Shown piece by piece: positions 17,313 to 25,538 of a stretch of 64,000 nt of DNA (position 1 is its first letter; every line of letters starts with the position of its first letter). Position numbers and translations under genes: made by a program. The notes beneath the pieces were generated by a model, which was not told the origin of the DNA, ran no database searches, and saw only the letters and a program-made list of their open reading frames with translations. The stretch comes from Achromobacter kerstersii (GTDB taxonomy: Bacteria > Pseudomonadota > Gammaproteobacteria > Burkholderiales > Burkholderiaceae_B), in NCBI RefSeq assembly GCF_902859595.1, contig NZ_CADIJQ010000002.1, forward strand, positions 1 through 64,000, given 5' to 3'.

Positions 17313-20300
17313 ATGAGATTCACCGATCTTTTCGTACGCCGTCCGGTGCTGGCGCTGGTGGTCAGCACGCTGATTCTGCTGCTGGGCATCAAGGCGCTGA
17401 GCGGTCTGCCCGTGCGGCAGTACCCGCTGACCGAAAGCACCACCATCACCATCACCACCCAATACCCGGGCGCATCGCCTGACCTGATGCAAGGCTTCGT
17501 CACGCAACCCATCGCGCAATCGGTGGCCACGGTGGAGGGCATCGACTACCTGTCGTCGTCGTCCACGCAGGGGCGCAGCGTGATCACGGTGCGCATGAAG
17601 CTGAACGCCGATTCCAACAAGGCCATGACCGAGGTCATGGCCAAGGTCAACGAGGTCAAGTACCGCTTGCCGCAGGATGTGTACGACCCGGTGCTGGTCA
17701 AGTCCGCGGGCGAGGCGACCGCCGTGGCCTATGTGGGCTTTTCCAGCACGACGCTGTCGCTGGCGGCGCTGACCGATTACCTGTCGCGCGTGGTGCAGCC
17801 GCAGTTGTCGTCCATTGATGGCGTGGCCAGCGTGGAACTCTATGGCGGCCAGAAGCTGGCCATGCGCGTATGGCTGGACCCCAACCGCATGGCCGCGCGC
17901 GGTATCTCCGCGGGCGAACTGGCCCAGGCGCTGCGCGACAACAACGTGCAAGCCGCACCGGGCCAGGCCAAGGGCCTGTACGTGGTGTCCAACATCCAGG
18001 TCAACACCGACCTGGTGAACGTGGCGGAATTCCGCGACCTGGTGGTCAAGCGTGATGGCGACGCCATCGTGCGGCTGGGCGATGTGGCCACTGTTGAACT
18101 GGGCGCGGCATCCACCGATTCCAGCGGCCTGATGGATGGCGACCCCGCCGTTTATTTCGGCCTGAACGCGACGCCTGTGGGCAACCCGCTGGTCATCGTC
18201 AGACGCCTGCAAGAGCTGGTGCCCAACATCAAGCAGAACCTGCCGCCGGGCACCAGTGTGCAAGTGCCGTTCGAGCTGGCCCGCTTCATCAGCGCGTCTA
18301 TCGACGGCGTGATGCAAACCCTGCTGGAAGCCATTGCCATCGTGGTGGTGGTGATCTTCCTGTGCCTGGGGTCGTTGCGCGCCGTGCTGATTCCGGTGGT
18401 CACCATTCCGCTGTCGATGCTGGGCGGGGCGGCCATCATGGCGCTGTTTGGCTTCAGCGTGAACCTCTTGACCTTGCTGGCGATGGTGCTGGCCATTGGC
18501 TTGGTGGTGGATGACGCCATCGTGGTGGTGGAAAACGTGCACCGGCATATTGAAGAGGGCAAGTCGCCGGTGCGCGCCGCGCTGATCGGTGCGCGCGAAG
18601 TGGCAGGGCCGGTGATCGCCATGACGATCACGCTGGCCGCCGTCTACGCGCCCATCGGGCTGATGGGCGGGTTGACCGGGTCGCTGTTCAAGGAATTCGC
18701 GTTCACGCTGGCAGGCGCCGTGGTGGTGTCGGGCGTGATCGCCTTGACCCTGTCGCCCGTGATGAGCTCGTTCCTGCTGAACCATCGTGTGTCAGACGGC
18801 TGGATGGCGCGTCGCGCTGAACACTTCTTCGGGCGTCTGGGCGAGGCCTATGGCCGGGTGCTGGACGTGTCCCTGCATCATCGTTGGGTGACCGGGCTGA
18901 TTGCGGTGGCGGTGCTGGTGAGCCTGCCGTTCCTGTACAACGCGGCGCAGCACGAGTTGGCGCCGGTTGAAGACCAGTCCACGGTGCTCACCGCGATCAA
19001 GTCGCCGCAGCACGCCAACATCGACTATGTCGAGAAGTTCGGCAAGAAGTGGGACGACGTGATGAAGACCCTGCCCGAGCAAAAGGGGCGCTGGCTGATC
19101 AACGGATCAGATGGCGTGTCCAACAGCATCGGCGGGGTGGACTTCGTGGACTGGCACGAGCGCAAACGCAACGCCGACGAGATCCAGGCCGACATGCAGG
19201 CCATGGCCAACCAGGTCGAAGGCAGCAACATCTTCGCCTTCCAGTTGCCGTCGTTGCCGGGTTCTACGGGTGGCCTGCCCGTGCAGATGGTGCTGATGAG
19301 CGCGGCGGACTACCCCGTCGTCTACGAGGCCATGGAAAACCTGAAGAAGGCGGCGCGTGAAAGCGGTCTGTTCATGGTGGTGGACAGCGATCTGGACTAC
19401 AACAACCCGGTCGTGCAGCTGAAGGTGGACCGGGCCAAGGCCAACAGCCTGGGCGTCACCATGAAAGACATTGGCGACACACTGGCCGTGCTGGTGGGCG
19501 AGAACTACATCAACCGCTTCGGCATGGACGGCCGTTCGTACGACGTGATTCCGCAAAGCCTGCGCGAGCAGCGCATCTCGCCGGCATCGCTGGCACAGTT
19601 CCACGTCAAGAGCGCGACGGGGGCGCAGGTGCCGCTGTCCAACCTGGTGACGGTGTCGATGGGCGTGGAGCCTAATTCTCTGACGCAGTTCAATCAGCTG
19701 AACGCGGCCACCTTCCAGGCTATTCCGATGCCCGGCGTCACCATGGGCGACGCGGTGCAGTTCCTGACGCGTCAGGCCCAGCAGTTGCCCGCCGGCTTCA
19801 GCTACGACTGGCAATCGGATGCGCGCCAGTTCAGCCAGGAAGGCTCGGCGCTGATGATCACCTTCATCTTCGCCATCATCGTGATCTATCTGGTGCTGGC
19901 CGCGCAGTACGAAAGCCTGCGCGACCCGTTCATCATCCTGGTCAGCGTGCCCATGTCGATCTGCGGCGCGCTGATTCCGCTGGCGCTGGGCATGGCCACC
20001 GTCAACATCTACACGCAGATCGGACTGGTGACCTTGATTGGCCTGATCAGCAAGCACGGGATTTTGATGGTGGAGTTCGCTAACGAAATGCAGGTCAGCC
20101 ATGGGCTGGACCGCCGCGCCGCCATGGAGCAGGCCGCCCGCATCCGCCTGCGCCCCATTCTGATGACGACGGCGGCCATGGTGATGGGGCTGATCCCCTT
20201 GCTGTTCGCCACCGGCGCGGGCGCGCATAGCCGCTATAGCTTGGGCTTGGTCATCGTGGTGGGCCTGCTGGTGGGCACCTTGTTCACGCTGTTCGTGCTG

Positions 20301-20414
20301 CCCACCGTCTATACCGTTTTCGCGCGCGACCACCGCGCGGCCAACGACACGCCGCGTGCTCGCGAGCTGGCGGCGGCGCAGGCCGAAGATGCCCGCGCGG
20401 CCGCGTCGCATTAA
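17313..20414 (+). CDS. RND multidrug efflux pump, inner-membrane subunit (MexI-like)
   Basis: A 1033-residue AcrB-superfamily pump. The start at 17313 has GCGGAG upstream and yields the typical N-terminus MRFTDLFVRRPVLALVV; a longer frame from 17238 overlaps the adaptor gene. The proton-relay pair is Asp400-Asp401 in GLVVDDAIVVVENVHRH. Two large periplasmic loops alternate with helix bundles. The sequence type recalls MexI, which exports phenazine intermediates and drugs in Pseudomonas, but substrates here are unknown. Confidence 0.92.
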   Translation: MRFTDLFVRRPVLALVVSTLILLLGIKALSGLPVRQYPLTESTTITITTQYPGASPDLMQGFVTQPIAQSVATVEGIDYLSSSSTQGRSVITVRMKLNADSNKAMTEVMAKVNEVKYRLPQDVYDPVLVKSAGEATAVAYVGFSSTTLSLAALTDYLSRVVQPQLSSIDGVASVELYGGQKLAMRVWLDPNRMAARGISAGELAQALRDNNVQAAPGQAKGLYVVSNIQVNTDLVNVAEFRDLVVKRDGDAIVRLGDVATVELGAASTDSSGLMDGDPAVYFGLNATPVGNPLVIVRRLQELVPNIKQNLPPGTSVQVPFELARFISASIDGVMQTLLEAIAIVVVVIFLCLGSLRAVLIPVVTIPLSMLGGAAIMALFGFSVNLLTLLAMVLAIGLVVDDAIVVVENVHRHIEEGKSPVRAALIGAREVAGPVIAMTITLAAVYAPIGLMGGLTGSLFKEFAFTLAGAVVVSGVIALTLSPVMSSFLLNHRVSDGWMARRAEHFFGRLGEAYGRVLDVSLHHRWVTGLIAVAVLVSLPFLYNAAQHELAPVEDQSTVLTAIKSPQHANIDYVEKFGKKWDDVMKTLPEQKGRWLINGSDGVSNSIGGVDFVDWHERKRNADEIQADMQAMANQVEGSNIFAFQLPSLPGSTGGLPVQMVLMSAADYPVVYEAMENLKKAARESGLFMVVDSDLDYNNPVVQLKVDRAKANSLGVTMKDIGDTLAVLVGENYINRFGMDGRSYDVIPQSLREQRISPASLAQFHVKSATGAQVPLSNLVTVSMGVEPNSLTQFNQLNAATFQAIPMPGVTMGDAVQFLTRQAQQLPAGFSYDWQSDARQFSQEGSALMITFIFAIIVIYLVLAAQYESLRDPFIILVSVPMSICGALIPLALGMATVNIYTQIGLVTLIGLISKHGILMVEFANEMQVSHGLDRRAAMEQAARIRLRPILMTTAAMVMGLIPLLFATGAGAHSRYSLGLVIVVGLLVGTLFTLFVLPTVYTVFARDHRAANDTPRARELAAAQAEDARAAASH

Positions 20415-20424
20415 GGAACCGATC

Positions 20425-22026
20425 ATGAATCAACGTCAATACGTCTTGGACCAACACGTCTCGGGTCGCCACTTCTTGGGTCGCCACGTCTCGGGTCGCC
20501 ACTTCTTGGGTCACCATGTCTTGGGCCGCCACGTCTTGGGCCGTCAATTCTCGGGTCAACACTCGTGGTTCCGCGGGGCCACCGTGCTGCTGGCCGCGCT
20601 GGCCCTGGCCGGTTGCGCCGTCGGCCCTGACTATCAACCGCCACAGTCTGCGCCCGTTGCGCTGGCCAGCCCCGAACAGGCCCTGTTCTCTACCGACCAG
20701 TTGCAGCGCGACTGGTGGCGGCAGTTGCAAGACCCGCAGCTGGACCGGCTGATTGATCTGGCGCTGTCCCGCAACCACGACATCCGCATCGCGCAAGCTC
20801 GCTTAGCCGAGTCGCGCGCGGTGCTGGACGAAAAAGAACTCGACCAGTTGCCGGCCGTGACGCTGGATGGCCGCTACGAGCGCAGCTTGTCGCAGGCCAA
20901 TGCCGGTACGGCAGGGCAGCGCAATCTGGCGCAGAGTTATCGGGCGGGTTTTGACGCCACCTGGGAACTGGACCTGTTCGGCCGTCTGCGCCGGGCAGCC
21001 GAAGGCGCCGCGGCGCGCAGTGAAGCGCAAGCGGCAGACTTGGCTCAGACCCGCATCGTGGTGGCGGCCGAAGTCGCCCGCAATTACTTCGAACTGCGCG
21101 GCGCTGAACAGCGCCTGGCCGTTGCGCGCGCCAATCTGGACAGTCAGCGCGACAGCCTGCGCGTCACGCAGGCCATGGTGACGGCGGGCCGGGGCGACGA
21201 AGGCGACCTGGCCAGCGCGCGGGCCGAACTGGAAACCGTGCAGGCCAGCGTGCCGGTGCAAGTCGCGGCCAGGCGGCTGGCGCTGTACCGCATCGCGGTG
21301 CTGGCCGGGATGCGGCCGGTGGAACTGGGCGAGCTGGACGCCGGCAAGCCGCTGGCGCCGTTGACCGCCAAGTTACCTATCGGCGATGTGGGCGCGCTGC
21401 TGTCTCGCCGCCCGGACATCCTGGCCGCCGAACGGTCGATGGCCGCAGCCAATGCGGACGTGGGCGTGGCCACGGCCGAGCTTTATCCGCGTATCGACCT
21501 GGGCGGTTTCTTGGGCTTCGTTGCGCTGCGTGGGGCGGATTTCGGTTCAAGTTCGAGCCGGGCCTTCAGCGTTGCCTCTGGCGTGAACTGGCCGGCGTTT
21601 CATTTGCCGACGGCGCTGGCCAGAAAGCGGGGAGCGGTTGCGCGTTCCGACGGCGAAGTGGCGCGCTACGAGCAGACCGTGCTGCGCGCGGTGGAAGAAC
21701 TGGAGTCGGCGCTGACCGAGTTCGGCCAGACGCAGCAGCGCTTGGGCAATCTGGCGCAGGCCGCCGCGTACAGCGGGCGCGCGGCGGAACTGGCGCAGTT
21801 GCGCTATCGCGAAGGCAGCGCCCCGTATTTGACGGTGCTGGACGCGCAGCGTACGCTTTTGCGCGCCCAGGACGCCGTGGCGGTGGCGGAGACGGATTCC
21901 TATACGCGTCTGATAGCGCTCTATAAGGCGCTGGGCGGCGGATGGGAAGCCGATCCCAATACCAACCCCAGCGTCAACCCAGATGCCCATCCAGGTGCCA
22001 ACCCGGAGCCCGCCGCCGCAGGCTGA
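20425..22026 (+). CDS. RND efflux outer-membrane lipoprotein (OprM/OpmD family) with repeat-bearing N-terminus
   Basis: A 533-residue channel, third gene of the second efflux operon, 10 bp after the pump. The lipoprotein signal with lipobox LAGC (Cys64) is normal, but it is preceded by about 48 extra residues made of pentapeptide units such as SGRHF and LGRHV, encoded by 15-bp DNA repeats. No better start codon with a ribosome site lies closer to the signal. The mature part is a typical OprM fold, and the C-terminus carries an Asn-Pro-rich tail (about residues 511-528). Both ends look like recent repeat growth. Confidence 0.88.
   Translation: MNQRQYVLDQHVSGRHFLGRHVSGRHFLGHHVLGRHVLGRQFSGQHSWFRGATVLLAALALAGCAVGPDYQPPQSAPVALASPEQALFSTDQLQRDWWRQLQDPQLDRLIDLALSRNHDIRIAQARLAESRAVLDEKELDQLPAVTLDGRYERSLSQANAGTAGQRNLAQSYRAGFDATWELDLFGRLRRAAEGAAARSEAQAADLAQTRIVVAAEVARNYFELRGAEQRLAVARANLDSQRDSLRVTQAMVTAGRGDEGDLASARAELETVQASVPVQVAARRLALYRIAVLAGMRPVELGELDAGKPLAPLTAKLPIGDVGALLSRRPDILAAERSMAAANADVGVATAELYPRIDLGGFLGFVALRGADFGSSSSRAFSVASGVNWPAFHLPTALARKRGAVARSDGEVARYEQTVLRAVEELESALTEFGQTQQRLGNLAQAAAYSGRAAELAQLRYREGSAPYLTVLDAQRTLLRAQDAVAVAETDSYTRLIALYKALGGGWEADPNTNPSVNPDAHPGANPEPAAAG
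20446..20565 (+). repeat. 15-bp in-frame tandem repeat, eight units
   Basis: Eight consecutive 15-bp units run from 20446 to 20565, variants of TTGGGTCGCCACGTC and TCGGGTCGCCACTTC. They encode pentapeptides of the form [LS]G[RH]H[VF], rich in His and Arg. The period is a multiple of three, so copy-number change would keep the reading frame of the outer-membrane lipoprotein. Confidence 0.9.
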
Positions 22027-22084
22027 CCGCCGGCCCCGGTTCGTGGCACCATAGCCAACATTGCCCAGGAGTTTCGTTATCGCC

Positions 22085-22750
22085 ATGTCCGACAGCCTGT
22101 CCCAACCCGTCACCTGGATGCCGCATCAACCGGCCGACCGCGTGCTCATGACCTTGAAGACACGCGGCCCGCAGTCCATCGCCGTCATCGCCAAGGCCAT
22201 GGACGTGACGGCCGAGGCCGTCCGCCAGCAGATGACGCGGCTGCATGCAGATGGGCTGGTCGACTCCGAAAGCCACAGCGCGGGCCGTGGCCGGCCCACG
22301 CAGATCTGGTTTCTGACGGAAGCGGGCCACGGCCGTTTTCCGGACACGCACGCCGAAATGACCGTGCAGATGATCGGTGCGGTGCGTCAGGTGTTTGGCG
22401 ACGAGGGCGTGGAAAAGCTGATCCAGGTGCGCGAAACCGCCATGCTGAACAGCTACCACCAGGCGATGCTGGGCGCGAGCGATCTGAAGGCGCGCCTGGA
22501 ACGTCTGGTGCAGGTGCGTTCGTCCGAAGGCTATATGGCCGAACTGCGCCAGGACGGCGATGAATTCGTCTTCATTGAAAACCACTGCCCGATCTGTTCG
22601 GCGGCCAAGGCCTGTATGGGCTTTTGCCGCAGTGAGCTGGAACTGTTCCGCCAGGTGCTGGGCGAGGACGTGAAAGTGGCTCGCGAAGAACACATTCTGG
22701 CGGGCGCGCGGCGCTGCGCGTATCGCGTGCGTGAGCAGCCGCGCGCATGA
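22085..22750 (+). CDS. Winged-helix regulator with C-terminal cysteine cluster (SufR/COG2345-like)
   Basis: A 221-residue predicted regulator. Residues 15-80 look like a DeoR/ArsR-type winged helix (AKAMDVTAEAVRQQMTRLHADGLV). The C-terminal part has His167-Cys168, Cys171, Cys177, Cys181 and Cys211 (HCPIC, ACMGFC, GARRCAYRV), a pattern suited to a metal or iron-sulfur cluster as in SufR relatives. The start at 22085 is uncertain: AGGAG lies 13 bases upstream. It is 58 bp after the efflux channel gene and overlaps the LysR gene as ATGA. A role in regulating the efflux operon is possible but unproven. Confidence 0.78.
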   Translation: MSDSLSQPVTWMPHQPADRVLMTLKTRGPQSIAVIAKAMDVTAEAVRQQMTRLHADGLVDSESHSAGRGRPTQIWFLTEAGHGRFPDTHAEMTVQMIGAVRQVFGDEGVEKLIQVRETAMLNSYHQAMLGASDLKARLERLVQVRSSEGYMAELRQDGDEFVFIENHCPICSAAKACMGFCRSELELFRQVLGEDVKVAREEHILAGARRCAYRVREQPRA

Positions 22751-23643
22751 CGCTCAAGCAACTCGAAGCCTTCTACTGGGCCGCCACCTGCGCCAGCTTT
22801 GCCGTGGCGGCCGAGCGGCTGCACCTGTCGGTGTCGTCCTTGTCCAAGCGCATCACCGAGCTTGAAGACGCGTTGGGCCAGCCGCTGTTTGACCGCAGTG
22901 GCCACAAGGCCGCGCTGACGGACGCCGGCCAGCGGCTGGTGCCGCAGGCGCGTGAACTGCTGGCCGCGGCCGATCAGGTGCGCGCGTCCATGGCTCAAAC
23001 GCCGGGCTTGCGCGGCCGCTGCCGCTTTGGCGTGGGCGAACTCACTGCGCTGACGTGGCTGCCGCGCCTGATCGGCGCCGTGCGCGCGGCGTATCCCGAC
23101 CTGGTGCTGGAGCCGTATGTGGATATCGGCCAGGTGCTGGAGCAGCGCGTGGCGGACGGCGAACTGGATTTTGCGGTGATCGCGGGGCGTTCGTCGCGCG
23201 CGAACATTGCCTCGACGCCGATCGGCGAAGCCCGCTTTGCCTGGGCGGCGTCGCCGTCCGTGCTGGACGGGGAAACCCGCATGACACCGTCGTTGCTGGC
23301 CCGCCTGCCGCTGGTGACGCTGCCGGCCGGCGCAGGCACGACGCGCATCATCGACGACTGGCTGGCCGGGCGCGACGCTGCTGGCGAGCGCTTGTGCTGC
23401 AACAACTGGGGCGCCATTGTCGGCATGCTGATTGAAGGCACGGGCGTTGGGCTGCTGCCCAGCCATTGGGCCGACGCGCTGGCGGCCGAAGGCAGTCTGC
23501 GGGTATTGCAGGGCGAACCCGAACTGGCCGCCTTGCCGTATTCCTTCCAGTACCGCCGCGACGACCACCGCGCGCTTGTCGCCTTGTTGCGTGACGCGGT
23601 GGCCTCGGCGGTGGACTTCTCGGCGCCTTGCCGGCTGCCCTAA
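22747..23643 (+). CDS. LysR-family transcriptional regulator
   Basis: A 298-residue LysR protein. The N-terminal helix-turn-helix is seen in MTLKQLEAFYWAATCASFAV and LHLSVSSLSKRITELEDALG (residues 1-60). A periplasmic-binding-like effector domain follows (GELDFAVIAGR, then WGAIVGMLIEGTGVGLLP). It overlaps the upstream Cys-rich regulator by ATGA, so the two are co-translated. Its target is unknown; the downstream binding-protein gene is a candidate. Confidence 0.9.
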   Translation: MTLKQLEAFYWAATCASFAVAAERLHLSVSSLSKRITELEDALGQPLFDRSGHKAALTDAGQRLVPQARELLAAADQVRASMAQTPGLRGRCRFGVGELTALTWLPRLIGAVRAAYPDLVLEPYVDIGQVLEQRVADGELDFAVIAGRSSRANIASTPIGEARFAWAASPSVLDGETRMTPSLLARLPLVTLPAGAGTTRIIDDWLAGRDAAGERLCCNNWGAIVGMLIEGTGVGLLPSHWADALAAEGSLRVLQGEPELAALPYSFQYRRDDHRALVALLRDAVASAVDFSAPCRLP

Positions 23644-23660
23644 GGTTCTCGACCCCAGGC

Positions 23661-23730
23661 CCGAACCCGAACCCGAACCCGGCTCCGGCTCCGGCTCCGG
23701 CCCCGGCCCCGGCCCCCGCCCCGGCCCCGG
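23661..23730. repeat. 6-bp GC-rich tandem repeat tract
   Basis: Hexamers follow one another: CCGAAC three times (23661-23678), CCGGCT three times (23679-23696), then CCGGCC and variants to 23730. The tract begins 18 bp after the LysR stop codon and lies within the 231-bp gap before the next gene. Apart from it and a ribosome site, I see no clear promoter boxes in that gap. Confidence 0.88.
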
Positions 23731-23874
23731 GAACCCCAACCCCAGCCCCAGACCCGCCCGCGTCCGCAAGGCGGCCAATGCTCGCCGGAATTTAGCGCCG
23801 CGACAGCTTGCGCTCTATACAATCGCCGCGCGCCTGGCGCAGAATCCAACAAGATGCATAGACGGAGATCATTC

Positions 23875-25377
23875 ATGCGTAAACTTTGCCTCGCCATGGC
23901 TATGGCGGGAATGCTGGCTAGCGGCCTGGCGCAAGCCCAGTCGACCCTGAAAATCGGTTTGCAGGACGACCCGGACGTGCTGGACCCCGTGCGTGCGCGC
24001 ACCTTCGTGGGCCGCATCGTCTTCGCTTCCTTGTGCGACAAGCTGGTCGACATTACGCCTGACCTGAAGATCGTGCCGCAACTGGCGCAGTCCTGGACAA
24101 TCAGCCCGGACAACAAATCGCTGACGTTCAAGCTGCGCACCGATGCCGTCTTCCATGACGGCACGCCGGTCAACGCCGCCGCCGTCAAAGCCAACCTGGA
24201 CCGCGCCCGCTCGCTGCCGGACAGCAACCGCAAGAGTGAACTGGCCACGGTCGCCAGCGTGGACGCGCCGGACGAGCACACCGTTGTGCTGAACCTGGCC
24301 GAGCCAGACGCCTCGCTGCTGTCGCAGCTGTCGGACCGCGCCGGCATGATGATGTCGCCCGCTGCCTTCGACAAGGACCCGGGCGGCAAACCCGTCTGCT
24401 CGGGCCCGTACCAATTCAAGGAGCGCGTGCAGAACGATCGCATCGTGCTCGAGAAGTTTCCTAAATACTGGGACGCCGGCAACTATCACTTTGACCGCCT
24501 GGTCTTCACGCCGATTCCCGACAACACCGTGCGCCTGAACAACCTGCGCGCGGGCGACCTGGACATCATCGAACGCGTGGCCCCCAGCGACGCCAAGGCC
24601 GTGAAGGACGATCGCAACCTGCGTCTGGCGCCGGTGACGGGCCTGGGCTTCCAATCGATCTCGGTCAATCTGGGCAATGGCGCACGCGCCAACAACCCGC
24701 TGGCCAAAGACAAGCGCGTGCGTCAGGCGCTGGATCTGGCGATTGACCGCGATGTGCTGAACCAAGTGATCGGCGAAGGCATGTTCCAGCCGGCCTACCA
24801 ACCGTTCCCGCCCGCCAGCTTCGCCTACAACACCGCTTTCGAGCACAAGGGCCGCGACCCGAAGAAGGCGCAGGCGCTGTTGAAGGAAGCCGGTTACGAC
24901 CGCGTGAAGTTCGAGATCACGTTCGGCAACAACACCACCATGCAGCAAGTGTTTGAGCTGGTGCAGGCCATGGGCGCCGAAGCCGGATTCGACATCACCC
25001 TGCGTCCGGTCGAGTTCGCGTCGCTGCAATCGTCGCTGGCGCGCGGTGACTTCGAAGTGGGCCAGAGCGGCTGGTCGGGCCGTGTCGACCCCAGTGGCAA
25101 CATCCACCAGTACGTCAGCTGCAAGGGCAACCTGAACGATGGCAAGTTCTGCGACGCCGGTGTCGACAAGCTGTTGAACGACGCCCGCGCCGAAGCCGAT
25201 AACGCCAAGCGCCGCGCCATGTATGACCAGGTGCTGACGGCAATGCAGGACCAGCGCCCGATCGTCTACCTGTTCTATCTGCCGTGGACCTTTGGCGTGC
25301 AGAAGAAGGTGGAAGGCTTCGTGCCGTACCCCGACGGCCTGATCCGCCTGAAGGGCGTGACGGTCGCCAAGAAATAG
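23875..25377 (+). CDS. ABC transporter substrate-binding protein, family 5 (peptide/glutathione type)
   Basis: A 500-residue periplasmic binding protein of the DppA/OppA/GsiB class. The start at 23875 follows GGAGATC. Residues 1-21 are a Sec signal ending LAQA. The family region SLTFKLRTDAVFHDG lies at residues 82-96. No permease or ATPase genes follow. The next gene is a gamma-glutamyltransferase-like enzyme 161 bp downstream, which makes a gamma-glutamyl peptide or glutathione-like ligand plausible, by inference only. Confidence 0.88.
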   Translation: MRKLCLAMAMAGMLASGLAQAQSTLKIGLQDDPDVLDPVRARTFVGRIVFASLCDKLVDITPDLKIVPQLAQSWTISPDNKSLTFKLRTDAVFHDGTPVNAAAVKANLDRARSLPDSNRKSELATVASVDAPDEHTVVLNLAEPDASLLSQLSDRAGMMMSPAAFDKDPGGKPVCSGPYQFKERVQNDRIVLEKFPKYWDAGNYHFDRLVFTPIPDNTVRLNNLRAGDLDIIERVAPSDAKAVKDDRNLRLAPVTGLGFQSISVNLGNGARANNPLAKDKRVRQALDLAIDRDVLNQVIGEGMFQPAYQPFPPASFAYNTAFEHKGRDPKKAQALLKEAGYDRVKFEITFGNNTTMQQVFELVQAMGAEAGFDITLRPVEFASLQSSLARGDFEVGQSGWSGRVDPSGNIHQYVSCKGNLNDGKFCDAGVDKLLNDARAEADNAKRRAMYDQVLTAMQDQRPIVYLFYLPWTFGVQKKVEGFVPYPDGLIRLKGVTVAKK

Positions 25378-25395
25378 AGGAAGGACCACCCCCTA

Positions 25396-25456
25396 CCCGC
25401 TTACGCGGGCCCCCTTGAGGGGGGCGGCACACCCGGACCGGCGGAGCCGGCTCCGC
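25396..25456. repeat. Cluster of palindromes resembling a dispersed REP-type element
   Basis: Three inverted repeats follow one another in the gap before the gamma-glutamyltransferase gene: CCCGC-ttac-GCGGG (25396-25409), CCCCC-ttga-GGGGG (25410-25423) and the perfect 16-bp palindrome GCGGAGCCGGCTCCGC (25441-25456). The density of palindromes suggests a repeated intergenic element. The second could also end transcription, but no T-run follows. Confidence 0.6.
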
Positions 25457-25538
25457 GGTGCCCCCACTTTGGGAGGGCGGCTCGCATGGGATGGGCGGAT
25501 TCTTGGGGCTTCGCTTAGACAACCCTATTGGATGATTC

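Noticed and set aside
20446..20565. A CRISPR-like array
   Set aside because: The 15-bp units are directly adjacent without spacers and are translated in frame, so this is a coding minisatellite.
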